64,000 nt of DNA from Carposina sasakii (lineage: Eukaryota; Arthropoda; Insecta; Lepidoptera; Carposinidae). Location of the stretch: the NCBI GenBank assembly GCA_014607495.2, contig CP053154.1, positions 12,772,001 to 12,836,000 on the forward strand, in the 5' to 3' direction. Shown here one piece after another: positions 9,287 to 21,830 of this stretch. A model generated the notes under the pieces. That model saw only the letters and a list, made by a program, of their open reading frames with translations. It was not told the DNA's origin and ran no database searches. A program made the position numbers and the translations under genes. Every line of letters starts with the position of its first letter. The first letter of the stretch is position 1.

Positions 9287-10838
9287 TGTACTTAGATATA
9301 AAAATGAGTCCGTTAAAAGCCTGCAATCCTCGTTCATCTTATAGAGATTTTGCACTCACTAGAAAAAGAAAAATAAGGGCAAAGCAAAGCCGATCGGAGG
9401 TAAGGGATAGTTAATCTTTTATGTACTGTCAGAAAGCTTGATAAGTAATAAAATAATAAGGTATAAAACGTATATGTTTAAGATATTTCCAAAAAACTGC
9501 ATGGAATGAAAATTACGACGACTGTTCGAACTTTTAAACTTAACAATTGTTTAAAGTTCCTCTGGAAGATACCACAGATGTAAGAGACTAGTTCCCACAG
9601 CGCAGCATAAGCAATGACGTCATGCATGCAAGAGATGTCACCTCTGACCCAGTGATTGCAAAACGCAGACGTAACCAAATCAACAGTGAAATGGTTAAGT
9701 AAAAACCTTATAGAAACTCTTTGAATGCTACGAATTAAGCGCTTGTCGAAAGTAACTAAGCGTGAAATGAAATGGAATGACCATCTTGTATTTGGCGTGT
9801 TATTGATTCTTATTTTTTTCTTCCAATCAAAATTTAGTTTATGATTCACTTGATAAAGACAATGGATGATGGATATTTAACAAAAATAATTTTAAAATAT
9901 CCAAATTAGTATAGTACGCCAACCCTGGTGACTAACGAGTATAAATGTTATTTGAATTCACTCAAACTTACTTACCTACTGTACTGTGATATTACGATTG
10001 ATTGATGTGTAGTGCTTACCTGTAAACATAAAATTTACAATTAATTTACAGTCGTAATAATCAAATGACGCGGAAAACACAAACACAAGCAAATGTGCAG
10101 CTCCAGAAAATCAAATAAGAGTGAATCAGAATTCAAAGGTTATCACGAAGATAAGGGGTCATAACTGGTGAGTCTGTCATCTCCACTGTAGGCACCTGCC
10201 TACAGAAAGTACCTACTTTTAACAATAAAAACGAAAGAAGCAGAAGGTGTAATTCTGTCAACAAACTACGTCATACGCATTCAGAAATAAAATCAGACTA
10301 GAAAAAATACGATGCAAGAGTTCTGTTGTACCTATACCTACATATAATGATAAATACTGGTAAATGCGACAAACCTCAATTTTTACGAGATGCATAAAAG
10401 TATTTTGAAATAAAAGAAAGACAATTAGAGTACATACCAAAAATGGACTCGCTCAAGGTTGAAAAGATTTGTAAAGATAATAAAGTAAACCAAATAGCAG
10501 CTTATTAGAACAGTGGCAAGCAAGGTGAAGATAAAGTGCGTAGTTATTATGTATAATTACGACGTTGTTTTATAACTATTAAGGTTTATTTACTAAGGAT
10601 AAAATAAGAATCTTTTACCACGTGTAAGTTAAAGAACTTCTAGATTAGTAAAAAGGAAAGATCATAATAAAATATTTTGTAGTCAAACCGTTTAATGAAA
10701 CTTGAGAGTTGTTTCCAAAAAACTCATCATACCACTTTAATGGACAACATATTAGTAAATATTATTGACATAAGTTGGTTTATTATACGTTTGATATGAA
10801 AAGATATAAGATATATTTAATCTTCGTAAATATGGAGT
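9287..10838. other. No gene seen
   Basis: Unique-looking AT-rich DNA. A minus-strand ORF of 123 codons at 9478-9849 has no recognisable domain, signal or splice context, and I regard it as chance. Confidence 0.45.
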
Positions 10839-10846
10839 AATGTATG

Positions 10847-11639
10847 CAGAGGCGGCTGCGGACATTTTTAGATGGGTGTTCACTCCCTTAACGAATGGGA
10901 TGGTGCAAGTTCAACCGTACACTTATAAAAATTCAGATGACCTAATGAAACACATTATTATTTATTTATTTTTTATTTATTTATTTATTTGACATATTTA
11001 CAGGACATAAATATTACATCTTATTATAATTTTTTTAACTGTAACCTTACTTATCTACATCCAAATTACAAATATGTATCATCATTCAAACTAAATTAAA
11101 TCAAGTCCAATTAAATCAAATTAAACTAAATTAGATTAAATTAAATTAAACCAAATCAAACTAAATCAAATAAAATAAAATAAAATCAAATTAAATTAAG
11201 TTAAATTAAGGACAATCAAAAAATTTTACAGCAGCACATCCCTCCAAGACCTAGCCGCGTCATTAAAGACAACCATATCGCATTCTAACTCGGACTAAGC
11301 GACCTCTAGTGGCGGCATATGCGAATTAAAGTGAGCGGCGCTCCAGATGAGGCTAATTTTTCAAACGAAATCTTCTGTTTCACGTGCCGGCCTATGTCGG
11401 TATGTCTCTTTCGCACTCATTGAATACTGTACTAGGAATCGTAGCAAATTTCGTTTCATTGGAGCGATTGGTAGAGATACATAAGATTACAACTTTCTTG
11501 AGATGAACGCGCAGACACTATTGTATAAACATAGTAGAATTAAAAGATAATTATAAATATAGAGAAATATAGATTGCCTTTGTAATCTTCGTGGGTGGGA
11601 GTGCACCGCACCAGCGTTCCTTAGGACGAGCCGCCAGTG
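10847..11639 (-). mobile_element. hAT-type MITE, copy 1, with internal insertion
   Basis: Ends CAGAGGCGGCT and AGCCGCCAGTG are imperfect inverted repeats of the hAT kind. The flanking 8-bp duplications AATGTATG (10839-10846) and AATATATG (11640-11647) match at 7 of 8 bases. The body is the inverse of the copy at 43622-44114 (about 490 bp). It is longer here because of an insertion at 10958-11260. There is no transposase coding, so it is non-autonomous. Confidence 0.85.
10958..11260 (-). mobile_element. Retroelement-like insertion inside the hAT MITE
   Basis: Absent from the otherwise colinear copy at 43622-44114. Bounded by CATTA (10953-10957) and CATTAAAG (11261 on), a probable target duplication. 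A (TTTA)n run at its left end is the complement of an (AAAT)n tail, so it is a short retroelement on the minus strand. Its middle is an AAATTAAATT-rich simple repeat (about 11090-11210). Confidence 0.65.
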
Positions 11640-11647
11640 AATATATG

Positions 11648-12215
11648 CATTAATTGGAATTTGAATATACTATGCGAAGGTTTCTTAACCTTACATTAAA
11701 ATTGTAGGAGATTCTGTACCTGAAGTAGAAGTATTAACTTGTAGCTCTTCTCTTTTTTGTATCTACCTTCTAGTATATCAGTTATCTGGTATGCTGGAAG
11801 AAATCTCTTGCAGAGATAAATAAGCACGTCTTTGTATATTTCTCTGTATTTATTGTAGTGTTTTGTGTGCAATAAAGGATAAGAATTTCTTAGACGTTTA
11901 TATTTTGTTCCAATTTGATATTTTACCCCTTTGTTCGCGTGTCTATTCGCAATTAACATATCGCCAATAGATTTACATATTTGATTAAGTACAATGACTT
12001 TCTAATTAAAGTCCTCAAATTAGGTCACTGTCCGACTGCAGTGTGAGCTAACCGGTCGCTATAATTCCCTCCCAAGCGGAACTACTCCGTTAATAATTAA
12101 AAACAAGTCTTATTAGACCATAGTTAATATAAAATAGGATATCTTATGCTATTATTAAATTAATGTATAATGTGGGAATAATGTCTAATGCCTGCCGACT
12201 ATTTAACTTTACTAA
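11648..12215. other. No gene seen
   Basis: AT-rich; a minus-strand 87-codon ORF (11696-11959) is compositionally AT-driven and unrecognised. Confidence 0.5.
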
Positions 12216-12310
12216 GCGCTGATTTTACCAATGGTCAGATAGCCTATCTAAAGATAAAGTTGATGCGGTTTTTAAAACTTCATCAAAATTAAGAAATCCA
12301 CTTTATCCTT
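12216..12310. mobile_element. GGCCGATTTTTCC fold-back MITE, partial copy 1 of 6
   Basis: Left part of a roughly 140-bp palindromic element: GCGCTGATTTTACCAATGGT, then CAGATAGCC and AAAGTTGATGC, ending at TTTATCCTT without the right terminus. Family copies: 19114, 29008, 43061, 48834 and 53213. Confidence 0.7.
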
Positions 12311-15054
12311 AATGTTTTCTTATGACTATAGAAAACATTGCCCCTAAATTAACCAAAATAAACTTTCTTATGACAAAGTGCAAGAACACACACCCTCCAT
12401 CAGTCTCTAAAGCATGATGGCAGACCAGACACTAGCTCAATAAATCTCGAGTAACGGTAACAATCTGTCAAATCCTTAAATTACTGTGAAATAGATAGCA
12501 CTGTCAGCATTTAATATAAACGTTCGAGAAGCTAACCAACTTCAAATATTCATAGCTATCGGTAAGTTATAAGAAGCCTATTGAGAGCAAATAACATTCA
12601 GGCTTCCATAAAATTCAAGTAAAAACTACCTATAGATAGTACGTAGTTCATAAAAAAAACTAAAGTTATTGGGTTACTTAACTACAAGTAAGGTATGGGC
12701 CATGTGAACAATGCAAAGTAGCGCGTGCGAGAGTTGTGCAACCGGGCCAGATGCGATCGAGATCGGAGCTGGGTTACTTCATGTACAGCCGGGACATAGA
12801 GTACTGGAGGTTAGTACTTTGCTATGGAATATTTTGTTACGAGTAATCGACTTGGCCTACTCTGGTGTGATTTGGAGTATATGGAATACTTGCAAAAAAC
12901 TAGCGACTGCTCCTACATAGGTCTGACAGGCGCTAGCTCTTGTGCGCAAATTTTTCAAAAGAAAAAAAAACTAACATTTTCCTGTAATTAAACCCTACTA
13001 ATACAAGTAGGGTTTAAGGTGACGTTTAATATAAAGTATAAAGTTTTGAATTTCTACGCGTAGGTACGAAATCTTGTGACCATGTATGTTACCTGTATAC
13101 GTTCAATATTGTAACCAACTGATTATTTTTACCCTGCAACTAAGGAGCAGCTAAGATATAGTTATACGAGTACATATTCACCTTACTCGATACTTGCTAA
13201 ATATACCTATATATAAGTACGCCGAGAAAATCATTAGAAACTAGACAGAATAGCGTAGGTTTGATAGAGGGGGCTAATATTGAATTAGTCTACCCTTGCG
13301 TTGCCAAGACGATGGGAAAGCGTCTAAATTCCCCTATTAGACATCCAAGGAGATAATAAATTGCGTACACCTGATATTTATTTAGGTATGACGTAGTATG
13401 GATGGTAGGCAGTAAATCGATATGGTGTAGGAAGGTTTTATTGGCATTGTTGCTAGCTGGCAAATGTATTTTTGGTAAAATAATTGTTAGGATGGTCTTA
13501 GTAACAACAAAAAATTTCCTTATCTTGTGCCGTGACTTGGCTATATTGACATTACCCTTATATCCTGCAGGGAAACTTATTTTTCAGATAATGAAACTGT
13601 GTAAGGTTTGATAAAAAATGTGACTATTGCTCTCAACGTTCTTAGTTTTAGGCATTCTAGACGCATGTGCACGTCACGTTGCGTTTACCTGCTTCTATTA
13701 TCCCGAATAGTACAAGGAAGCGAAGCAACCCATCTATTATTACATAAACATCATAATTTATACCTACAGCTCTAGATGAAATCTTTAGCTCGTGCACTTC
13801 ATATTTACAGCCAAATTTGTCATCGTGTTATGAAAATGATGTCGATTGTTAAGCTCCAGCTGTTGGATTCTCATTGCTTACATAATTTCTTAACGTATTT
13901 CTTGGTAGGTATAAAAGGGGTTCAATGGTGATCTCAACTCAATACAAATTTAAAAATTAGGCACGGGTCCCCGAAAAGTAGATTATGTAGATACTATAAG
14001 TTTCACTTATTTGCTAAACTACTTATATATTTCTATGGCTCTTTGAAAATCATTGCAAGTGATGCAGACAAGATAAAAAAACTTGTCGATACCATGGGAT
14101 GGAATCCCTATCATCATTTCATGGAACTGTCATATTATAGAACTGTTATCAATATCATTTATGTAACGATATGGAAAATGTGATATTATATTTTCTTAAG
14201 GACACAGTGTCATGACAGTGACGTCATGGATATGTAATCAAAATTTTCTAGAGATCACCTCACAAGCGTTTTTATCCGTCGACATCTGTCACCGTCCTGT
14301 CTCAGCGTCCGTGCATGGCTACCGGAAAAAATAACTACTGCATTTCATTTGACCAATTCGATAGATAATAACAAAACAATGACGCTATAAGACGCTAAAC
14401 CTTATAGTCCAGGTTCTTAAATATAAGAATTTGAGTCATGTTCTAAATAAATGTTGAAAAGGGGATATTGAGGCTGAAATGTATAGTTACCGAATAGTAA
14501 AATAATTTGGTAGCGCACTATAGTCTAACTAAAGTGTTATTAATATCCAACGAAAATACAAACAGTGAAAATATGAAAAAGCTACAGAACCTAAAAGCTC
14601 CTAGGTACCCTATAACCTACCATACCTACATATTCTGCTCTAGTCCATTATTCTCTACTTACTTCTTCTTACTTATTTCGTTCTTACTTATACGTTACTT
14701 ATTTCTTCTACACAAAACTATTGCTCAACACAATTTTCTATTGCAAGTTCTCTACCTATACATTTTTCATGCTGTCGACAATGCTATTCAATCAGTATAC
14801 GACTATCTGGTATTCTAGAGACGGATATTGTCGGATACGCGCTGCAATGTCACCGCCCTTGAGCCGTTTTGGAACACCATGGGTATTTCAAGTATTTCCC
14901 AATTTATTATGATTGTTATTAAACATGTTTCGGCTATTCACTTGAATAAACGCTAAATTAGATACTGACAATTACTAAGTTTTGGGCTGTTTCCTGAGAA
15001 CTTTGGAGAGTTTGAATATTAATATTATAAATTAATAATAAAAAAGTTTAAGAG
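12311..15054. other. No gene seen; one short perfect hairpin
   Basis: Unique-looking DNA. A perfect 12-bp inverted repeat TTAAACCCTACT/AGTAGGGTTTAA with a 6-base loop lies at 12989-13016. ORFs at 12711, 13402 and 14507 (60-103 codons) show no known domain or exon context. Confidence 0.45.
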
Positions 15055-15140
15055 AGATGGTCAAATTCGTCATCCGAGTTAATTGACCCGGTATGCGAGA
15101 GGTCGTGAGTTCAAGTCTCACTCGGGTGAAAAAAAATCAT
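15055..15140 (+). mobile_element. tRNA-derived SINE fragment, internally deleted
   Basis: Contains the RNA polymerase III box B-like GAGTTCAAGTCTC and the flanking phrases CATCCGAGTTAATTGACCCGG and CACTCGGGTGAA, shared with the fuller copy at 18400-18505. The stretch between box A and the variable arm is missing. Confidence 0.7.
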
Positions 15141-18100
15141 TTCTTAATAATAGTTATAATTAATAATTTAGTTTGAGGTTATTGGAGTGGAAAGAGTTAT
15201 GTGGAAGAAGGTATTCGTAACCTCTGCGAAAATTAGCACAAATTATATCTGTTGGCGCTAATTCTTAAGTTACTTTTTTTCGGAAGATCTTTGAGCATAA
15301 AAAAGTCTCCCCTAATCCGTGCTTCCTAAAAATAAAGGACTCGTTGGATTGGATTTCAGTTCACGTCGACGTAGCAGCCCACGCAAAAAAGATTGCAATC
15401 CTGCGTATACGCACGAGTGTACGTCATATATCATTCATGAATCATTGGGTCTTGGGACAAAGCGAATAGGTGTACAATTTAGTTTTGCGCAACGATAATC
15501 TATTACAATGAAAATTATAATCATGCTCTAATTTCTCGTGGTTGCACATGATGTCTTCATCTTGCGGGTAGAACAAATTTGGTATTATAACTAAAATTAT
15601 TGCGTTTAAATTGTTTTATTAAGCTCTCTAACCATCTACATAAGGTCCACATTCATCATCAAACGTGATGTTGTCTACCAAGTTAGAACGTAGGTGTACC
15701 TATTTATGTAATGTCTCGTTATTCGTTACAATACCTTTATGTAACTTTATCGTTATATTAACTCATTACAGTTTTTGTTAACATACTTTTCGTTACTGGT
15801 CAGGTGGTAATTGTTCAGTATTTTTTGTAACTTGCTTAACTGTGTGTAACGAGGTGTATTTAATTTTAACTATAGGTATTATATGGCGAATGTCGGAAAT
15901 AACGTATAAGTTGACTTTGTGAGCCATGAAATAAGATGTTGCTATTGACGTTGGCTAATTGTGAGAAAGCCTGTGGATACTCATTATTTGCCGAAGACAT
16001 AGAAATAAACACCCTCAATTTCTTCTTACTACGGTCAGGTAGCAAACCGAAGATTATTTGCGACTGATTCACAAATTTTATTCATCAATATCTTAATGTT
16101 AGGTACCTATCTTATGCTACTAACTTACCTAATTTTTTTTTCCGACATAGATAATATATAGGACTTTTAGTACTAAATTGAAACTAAAAAAGTACTAATG
16201 CTGAAGAATATTCAATTCATTTCCGCATCATTCTAGCGTAAAGGAAATGAACTCAATAAGTTATCACGGCAGATCTGAAGTAACAACAAAAGAATTACTT
16301 GATAGTGTTTATGCAAGGTAGTTCCCATGCCTATTTTGGGAACGTCTGCGTATGAATTGACATAGTTCTTAAGTTATCCGATGATCTAAGGCTATGTACT
16401 TACGTACGGGCATAGAGGAAAGATATTATGCCTCTATGTTACGGGTGTACTGCATGTTTGTACCCTTAATTTAAGCTAAGCAAGTTGGTTCACTAAAAGG
16501 CAAATTATTCTTAAACTTCGAATCGTAAAAGAAAATAATCCCTGAGTAGATAATTATAACGGAGAAAAGACTAGGTGATAAACTGAGAGGACAGTAGGCA
16601 CTAAGCGAAGAACAGAAACTAAGGGGAGAGTAGAAACACCAGTAACTTAGTAGAGTTCTCATACGAGAGTAGGTATACACTGTATACAGTTACCATTAAC
16701 TTTACAGCATATTTCCTGCAATACTAGCTGCCAGCCCTGCTTATCATGCATGGAATGCAAATTGTATCGCATGGTACAAAGGGGGCAAATACAACGTATC
16801 GCGGCGTCTTTACTAAACACACTTTACGTGATTTTGAAGGAACATAGAGTTAAATATTCATGTATCCACAAAGTCGATAATCTGTTGCGATTTTTGAAAA
16901 ATGTTACCTATTTTTATAGTTAACGTTTAACTAATTGAAATAATAAAAAACCATGCTCAACAACCGGCACAAAGCGCACGTAACTAATTCACTAAATGTG
17001 AGGTATTGTATGTAATTACGTACAAAAATAGATGGTTTTACAAAACGGTTTCCGTGACGCAAATAATTACATTTCAGCGCTTCTAGTCTCATCTTTACTC
17101 TGTAATGGGTTCTCAAAGTTGCGCCCTGCGCCCACGCTTAAGTATATCGAGTAAGAATTTTCAATGACTTCCAGCTATTTATCATTTTCCTGTTCAATAT
17201 TTTAGTCTATAAAGTTTCGTTGACACAGTTAAAGTTCGATAAGACAAAGGGATCGGTAATGTAACTTTAGAAAGAGCTTGATTTTGATACTGGTACCGCA
17301 ATATAGATGAGATTTCTCTATCTTCAATAACACTAAGAATATTAGGTATTATATTAGAAAAAAAAAAATTAAAATCGTTTACAATAATTGTGGTATTGCA
17401 AACAGTTTTACAAGCTTTTATTGATTAACACGGATTGAGCCGTCTGTCAGTGAGTTTAAATCGTACGGCGTGTTTCATAATTTCATTCGGCGAATTAACA
17501 GTATCAATATTAAATGTGTTTGTAAAGAAAGTTACATTTTGTAAAGGTTGTTTTCATACACACTTCGATATTGAAATTAATGATTCTAAGTTGTAATTAA
17601 TTGTGATGTCTTTTCTGGATTATTTACTAAACCACAAACATCATACAGTTTTGAACTTTGAGAATCGATGCTCTATATTACACTACACTTTACAACAAAG
17701 AAGGAAATAAGTTGTATTTTAGCCCGATGTTTGCCAGCAATAACGAAATACAGGAATAAGTTAATAACTTAATTATATACATAGAGCAAGTTGTGCAAGT
17801 TCCAATTGATTACCCTTACACTGTTTTGCACATTTTATTTGTTCGTTTTTTTTTTTAACAGAAATTATTATTTTACGCAGAAATAAAATGTTAAGTATAA
17901 GGTAGCAAGAGGCACCATGAAATCTTGCCCTATGTATTACGTAATTTGAATCCGCTGGAGTTAAATTTATGTGATCTACTGGGATCTAACTTCGACTCTC
18001 TGATTTTTGTATGGGTCGCAAAAGTCCACTTTCAGCCAAATTGAATTTAGGGTTACTACAATTTCTTAGTGGTCTATTAAAAAGCCTTGGACTTATTTCA

Positions 18101-18399
18101 AATGCCTTGGAGTGCCTCAAATACCTTCTAAAAAAATGCCAATAATTTTAAACAAGGATACAACTGAGTTAAACTGACATGGGAAATCCCATTTAGACTT
18201 TGAAGATATCATTTACGTGTGTTTGTAGGTAGTTTTTATTTTATAGTAAAATGTATAAATGTATACATACATAGGGCTTGGTCATTTAACCAGCTGTATT
18301 TACCAATGTGATCAACCTGATTAAATAATGGTATGCAGTACAGGTATGTTGTTGGTGTTTATAAGATTTTATTATAAATATGTTTTAAAGAATTGAAAA
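15141..18399. other. No gene seen
   Basis: Long AT-rich unique-looking interval. ORFs at 15866, 16471 and 16931 (60-70 codons, minus) are unrecognised. A weak hairpin CATAGAGG/CCTCTATG is near 16410-16440. Confidence 0.45.
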
Positions 18400-18505
18400 A
18401 ATTCTTCACCCGAGTGGGATTCGAACCCACGACCTCTTGCATTCTGTGCAGAGCTCTCACCAACTGAGCTACCGGGTCAATTACTCGGATGATGAATTTT
18501 ACCAT
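18400..18505 (-). mobile_element. tRNA-derived SINE (tRNA-like head intact)
   Basis: On the minus strand, box A TAGCTCAGTTGG and box B GGTTCGAATCC lie at tRNA-like spacing, with a good D arm (GCTC/GAGC) and T arm (TGGGTTCGAATCCCA). The acceptor stem is imperfect and the anticodon arm has a bulge. The same sequence with the same flanks recurs at 15055, with a fragment at 42780. I therefore call it a SINE rather than a tRNA gene. Confidence 0.75.
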
Positions 18506-19113
18506 CTCTTTTAAATTACATTATTGGCAACGTTATTTTTTCATCCCGATAGCTATACACTAGCCAAATCTCGGTAAATAAAGCTGAATACCTCAACACA
18601 ATGTTTTTTAATGATGAAACGATCAACCATAACCCAGCGGATTATATTAGTCTTAGATTTTATTAGTCTACCTATAGGTACTAAGTATGTTTTTTTTCTA
18701 AGATAATATTGAAATGCGTATAAATTATGGAATTTTAATTGATTAAAATGTGTGTGTACCTTCTAAGTAAGAACTTGTATACTATATATTACCTAGTGAA
18801 ATAATTGAATGGGTATTTCGAAATCCGAATTATAATTTATATTAATCCAATATGTTTATTAACTCTGGATTTCAGGAAATTACTATTCGGTTTGAATGTT
18901 AAACTCAAATAGTGTATGTTATATGTTTGATTTACGCAAATTCCATGATTTGTAAACAATAAAATACTTCCTTATCGAAGGAGCATTTCAATTGCAATAA
19001 TAGAGTTCACTCATAGCAATTCGAGTAATAATAGCATTCCTATATAAGGTTGCTGTAAGACAGGACAGCCACATTAGCCAAATAATTACATACACTATAT
19101 CTTAGATCTTCTT
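18506..19113. other. No gene seen
   Basis: AT-rich unique-looking DNA, nothing recognised. Confidence 0.5.
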
Positions 19114-19253
19114 GGAGCCAATTTTTCCAACAATCGGATAGCCTAATTGAAGAATAAAGTTGATGCTGTCTCTATCTTGATCAAGTGTTAGAGAAAGAGA
19201 GCATCAGTTTTATCCTTCAGATAAGCTATCTAACCACTGGGAAAATCGGCCCT
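19114..19253. mobile_element. GGCCGATTTTTCC fold-back MITE, copy 2
   Basis: A nearly full palindrome: CAATTTTTCCAACAATCGGA at left and CCACTGGGAAAATCGGCCC at right, with the centre AAAGTTGATGCTGTCTCT / AGAGAGCATCAGTTTTATCC. Confidence 0.8.
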
Positions 19254-20043
19254 TAAAAAACGGAAGCATCGGGTAGGCAACCTGCTTCATTTTTAGACTC
19301 CCGAAAGCAATAATAAGATGATTTTAGGATACCATCAGTTAGTTGGTTACAGTTGTAAACTCTTGAAGTTGAAGTTACAAGAAGATATGTAGATACAGAT
19401 GATATCCCTATAATACTGAAGCATGAGATATTCGTCCTTGTGTCATGTCGAAGCAACCTAAAATACTTGGTACACCACAAACATTGTAACACAGGCACGA
19501 ACCATCAAATATTCCGTTCCGTGAACATGCCTAAAAAGCATCAATTATGCACGAGCATAAAAACTTAAGGAGCTTCGCAGGGCTGACCCATTTTACAGTT
19601 CCGGTCAAGGTCTTAACTTTAATGGCGGTGTTTCATTGCAAACGACCCACTTTCGACTGGTTACCGCTCCGAAACCAGTTTCAGATTCAATGGAAGAACT
19701 ATAAATCTGTCAATTTGGTGACAAGTAGGACTTTGCGCAGTTTTTCGATAAGGTTGACTGACAGTTAGTGGTGCAGTAGGTACACCGAATTCCTTACCTA
19801 CTTAGAAAGCTATTGAAGTCTCGGCTGCCTCTCCATGAATATAGGTAAAAGCGAATCCATGAATTAATAAATAAAAAGTTGCACATAATATGGGTGGGAA
19901 TATGTGTGTGTTCATATTTTGTCAAAATTCTGACATGAGCCATGGTAATCTCTTAATAGGATTATGGAAAGTAGAAGCCGGTAGAAGACATCTAGGTAAG
20001 ATAATGGAAAATATCACGTTTTTCGACTTAATGGTTAATGCCT
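19254..20043. other. No gene seen
   Basis: Unique-looking DNA; ORFs of 73-89 codons (19253-20159) are not recognised and partly run into the MITE that follows. Confidence 0.5.
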
Positions 20044-20464
20044 TATACAGAGTGTTTTTTGGTCGTCAACGTTCTCGAAAACTACGGAAACTCCTCATCA
20101 TCACGATCATTTTTCTCGATGGAAGCATACCTGGGAAGTGTCTGGTTCTCAAGATATAAGAGTCCAAAGTTGAGTTGAGTAAATAGACTGCGTTTTTCTG
20201 CATAAATGCACATGCGTCTATGTGCATTTATACCTACAGAAAAACGCAGTCTATTTATGTAGCAAGATTTTTTCAGAAGAAATAATTAATATCTGTCTTT
20301 GAAAAACTAGCATAAACACCAGACACTATAAATTTTGCTCGATCAAGTAATTGAAAAAAAAAAATTACATCGTTTCCCAGCACTTTTTTTGACAAACTTA
20401 CTTTATTTTATGTATAGAGTACGTACCCTTCGTAAAGGGTGGCAACGAAACAACATTCTGTATA
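20044..20464 (+). mobile_element. TATACAG-ended MITE, copy 2, with internal fold-back
   Basis: Runs from TATACAGAGTGTTTTTTGGT to AACATTCTGTATA, with TA-flanked matching ends. It carries an extra internal inverted duplication at 20181-20256 that the copies at 5894 and 40381 lack. Confidence 0.8.
20181..20256. repeat. Inverted duplication (hairpin) within the MITE
   Basis: AAATAGACTGCGTTTTTCTG (20181-20200) is followed by its complement CAGAAAAACGCAGTCTATTT (20237-20256). The mirror continues inward through ATAAATGCACAT / ATGTGCATTTAT. The arms are about 35 bp with a short loop. Confidence 0.9.
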
Positions 20465-21495
20465 CATAAATAAACACGATACAACATCGCATTATTCCTA
20501 CATTATTTTACAATTCGGCTTATAGTGTTTCAAAAAATTTCCATTCGTGAGTCATTATTTTGAAGTATCATTCATAATGCAAACAGGCTATACAGCATAG
20601 TCGTTCATAAAACTAGTAAGTGCTTTTATGTCTATATAAGGACCTTTTTAATAACTTTGTAGCTGTATAAGGATTTACAGAGCTGGCTCCAAATCATATA
20701 TCTGATTAGATTGAATTGCATTATCTGTTCGTGTATCTTAATATTATCATAGCTCAGAACAAAATTAATTCGAAGAAAATCTAAATGCTTGTGCGCTTTC
20801 CGCTCAGTCGGAACAACTACCAAGCAACAAATAAACGATACTCGTAGTTAAACTATAGCATCCAAAATATAATAGGTGATTAAATAAACAGTAGGGCCAA
20901 CAACGAACGTATTTATATTCGTATTTCTTGTGATATTTGAGTGAATTTACAGTAATTCACAATTCATTGAACACGCGTTCCGCAACATTGGACGTAGTTG
21001 ATCTTCTCAACATAAACGCAATATGTGTAAAATCTCTTTGTAATATTTTAAAGTAGATATCTCTATTACAAAACTCTTTATGTGATTTATACGAAATAAT
21101 TTTGGTAAAGTAATTCTAGTTACCTACATAAGAATTATACATTGATTTGAAGTTTTTTCGAGGTCAGATTTCACAGACATTCGTAACATTAGGTGTAACA
21201 AATCGATCGAATTGAGGAAGGCATTACTAAATCAACACCCACTAGGCATTTTTAATTATAATTGTATGACGAAAAATTATTACAACTTTATTTTAGCAAT
21301 TAATCTGAGTTTAATTTTAATGGATTTACTTCATTTGCAATTCAAATATATGTAGGTAAGTGTAAGATCAATGCAACAAAAAAAACTTTTAATTGAGAAT
21401 AAGCCACGCTTGTACCAAAACTTTAATCTACGGATTAAATTTAAAGTGACATCCGTCACATATTTATTATGTTAATTATTTCTGTTATTAAAAAT
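20465..21495. other. No gene seen
   Basis: AT-rich unique-looking DNA; nothing recognised. Confidence 0.5.
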
Positions 21496-21650
21496 AGGCG
21501 ATGGGCTAACCACCTGTCACTACTAACCGAACTTGTACATCTCAACTATACCCTCAAAATTGGTCAGAAGTGGCACCATGTGGTTCTATCGGCCCTTGGT
21601 GCTCTGCCTACCCCGTAAGGGATAAAGGCGTGATTATATGTATGTATGTA
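21496..21650 (+). repeat. (TATG)n-tailed interspersed repeat, copy 1 of 9
   Basis: Contains GGCGATGGGCTAACCACCTG, CAAAATTGGTCAGAAGTGGC and TACCCCGTAAGGGATAAAGG, and ends in GTGATTATATGTATGTATG. The simple tail and recurrent body suggest a SINE. It recurs at 23419, 35527, 37897, 44115, 45925, 48691, 54878 and 55445. Confidence 0.8.
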
Positions 21651-21714
21651 TTAAAAATATGACGCCACGAATACTAATAATAACAAGCAAAATCAAATCT
21701 ACGATTATGCAGTT

Positions 21715-21830
21715 GTAGTTTTATACATATGGAGTATATTCCCGAAATTGGTTAGCTAGAACTGTAGGGTTGTAAGGGAGATTCCACAGCTGCGTTTAAC
21801 ATAGCAGAGGCAGATGTAAATGATCATACA
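21715..21830 (+). repeat. CCCGAAATTGG repeat (second (CATA)-linked family), copy
   Basis: Shares TTCCCGAAAT, AACTGTAGGGT, the CACAGCTGCGTTTAACATAG-type core and AGATGTAAATGATCAT with the copies near 31495, 59600 and 61485. Confidence 0.65.

Noticed and set aside
9478..9849. 123-codon minus-strand ORF
   Set aside because: No recognisable motif and no splice or promoter context; expected by chance in 64 kb.
18400..18480. Functional tRNA gene on the minus strand
   Set aside because: Box A and box B are good, but the acceptor and anticodon arms are imperfect and the same sequence with the same flanks recurs at 15055, so it is a SINE.
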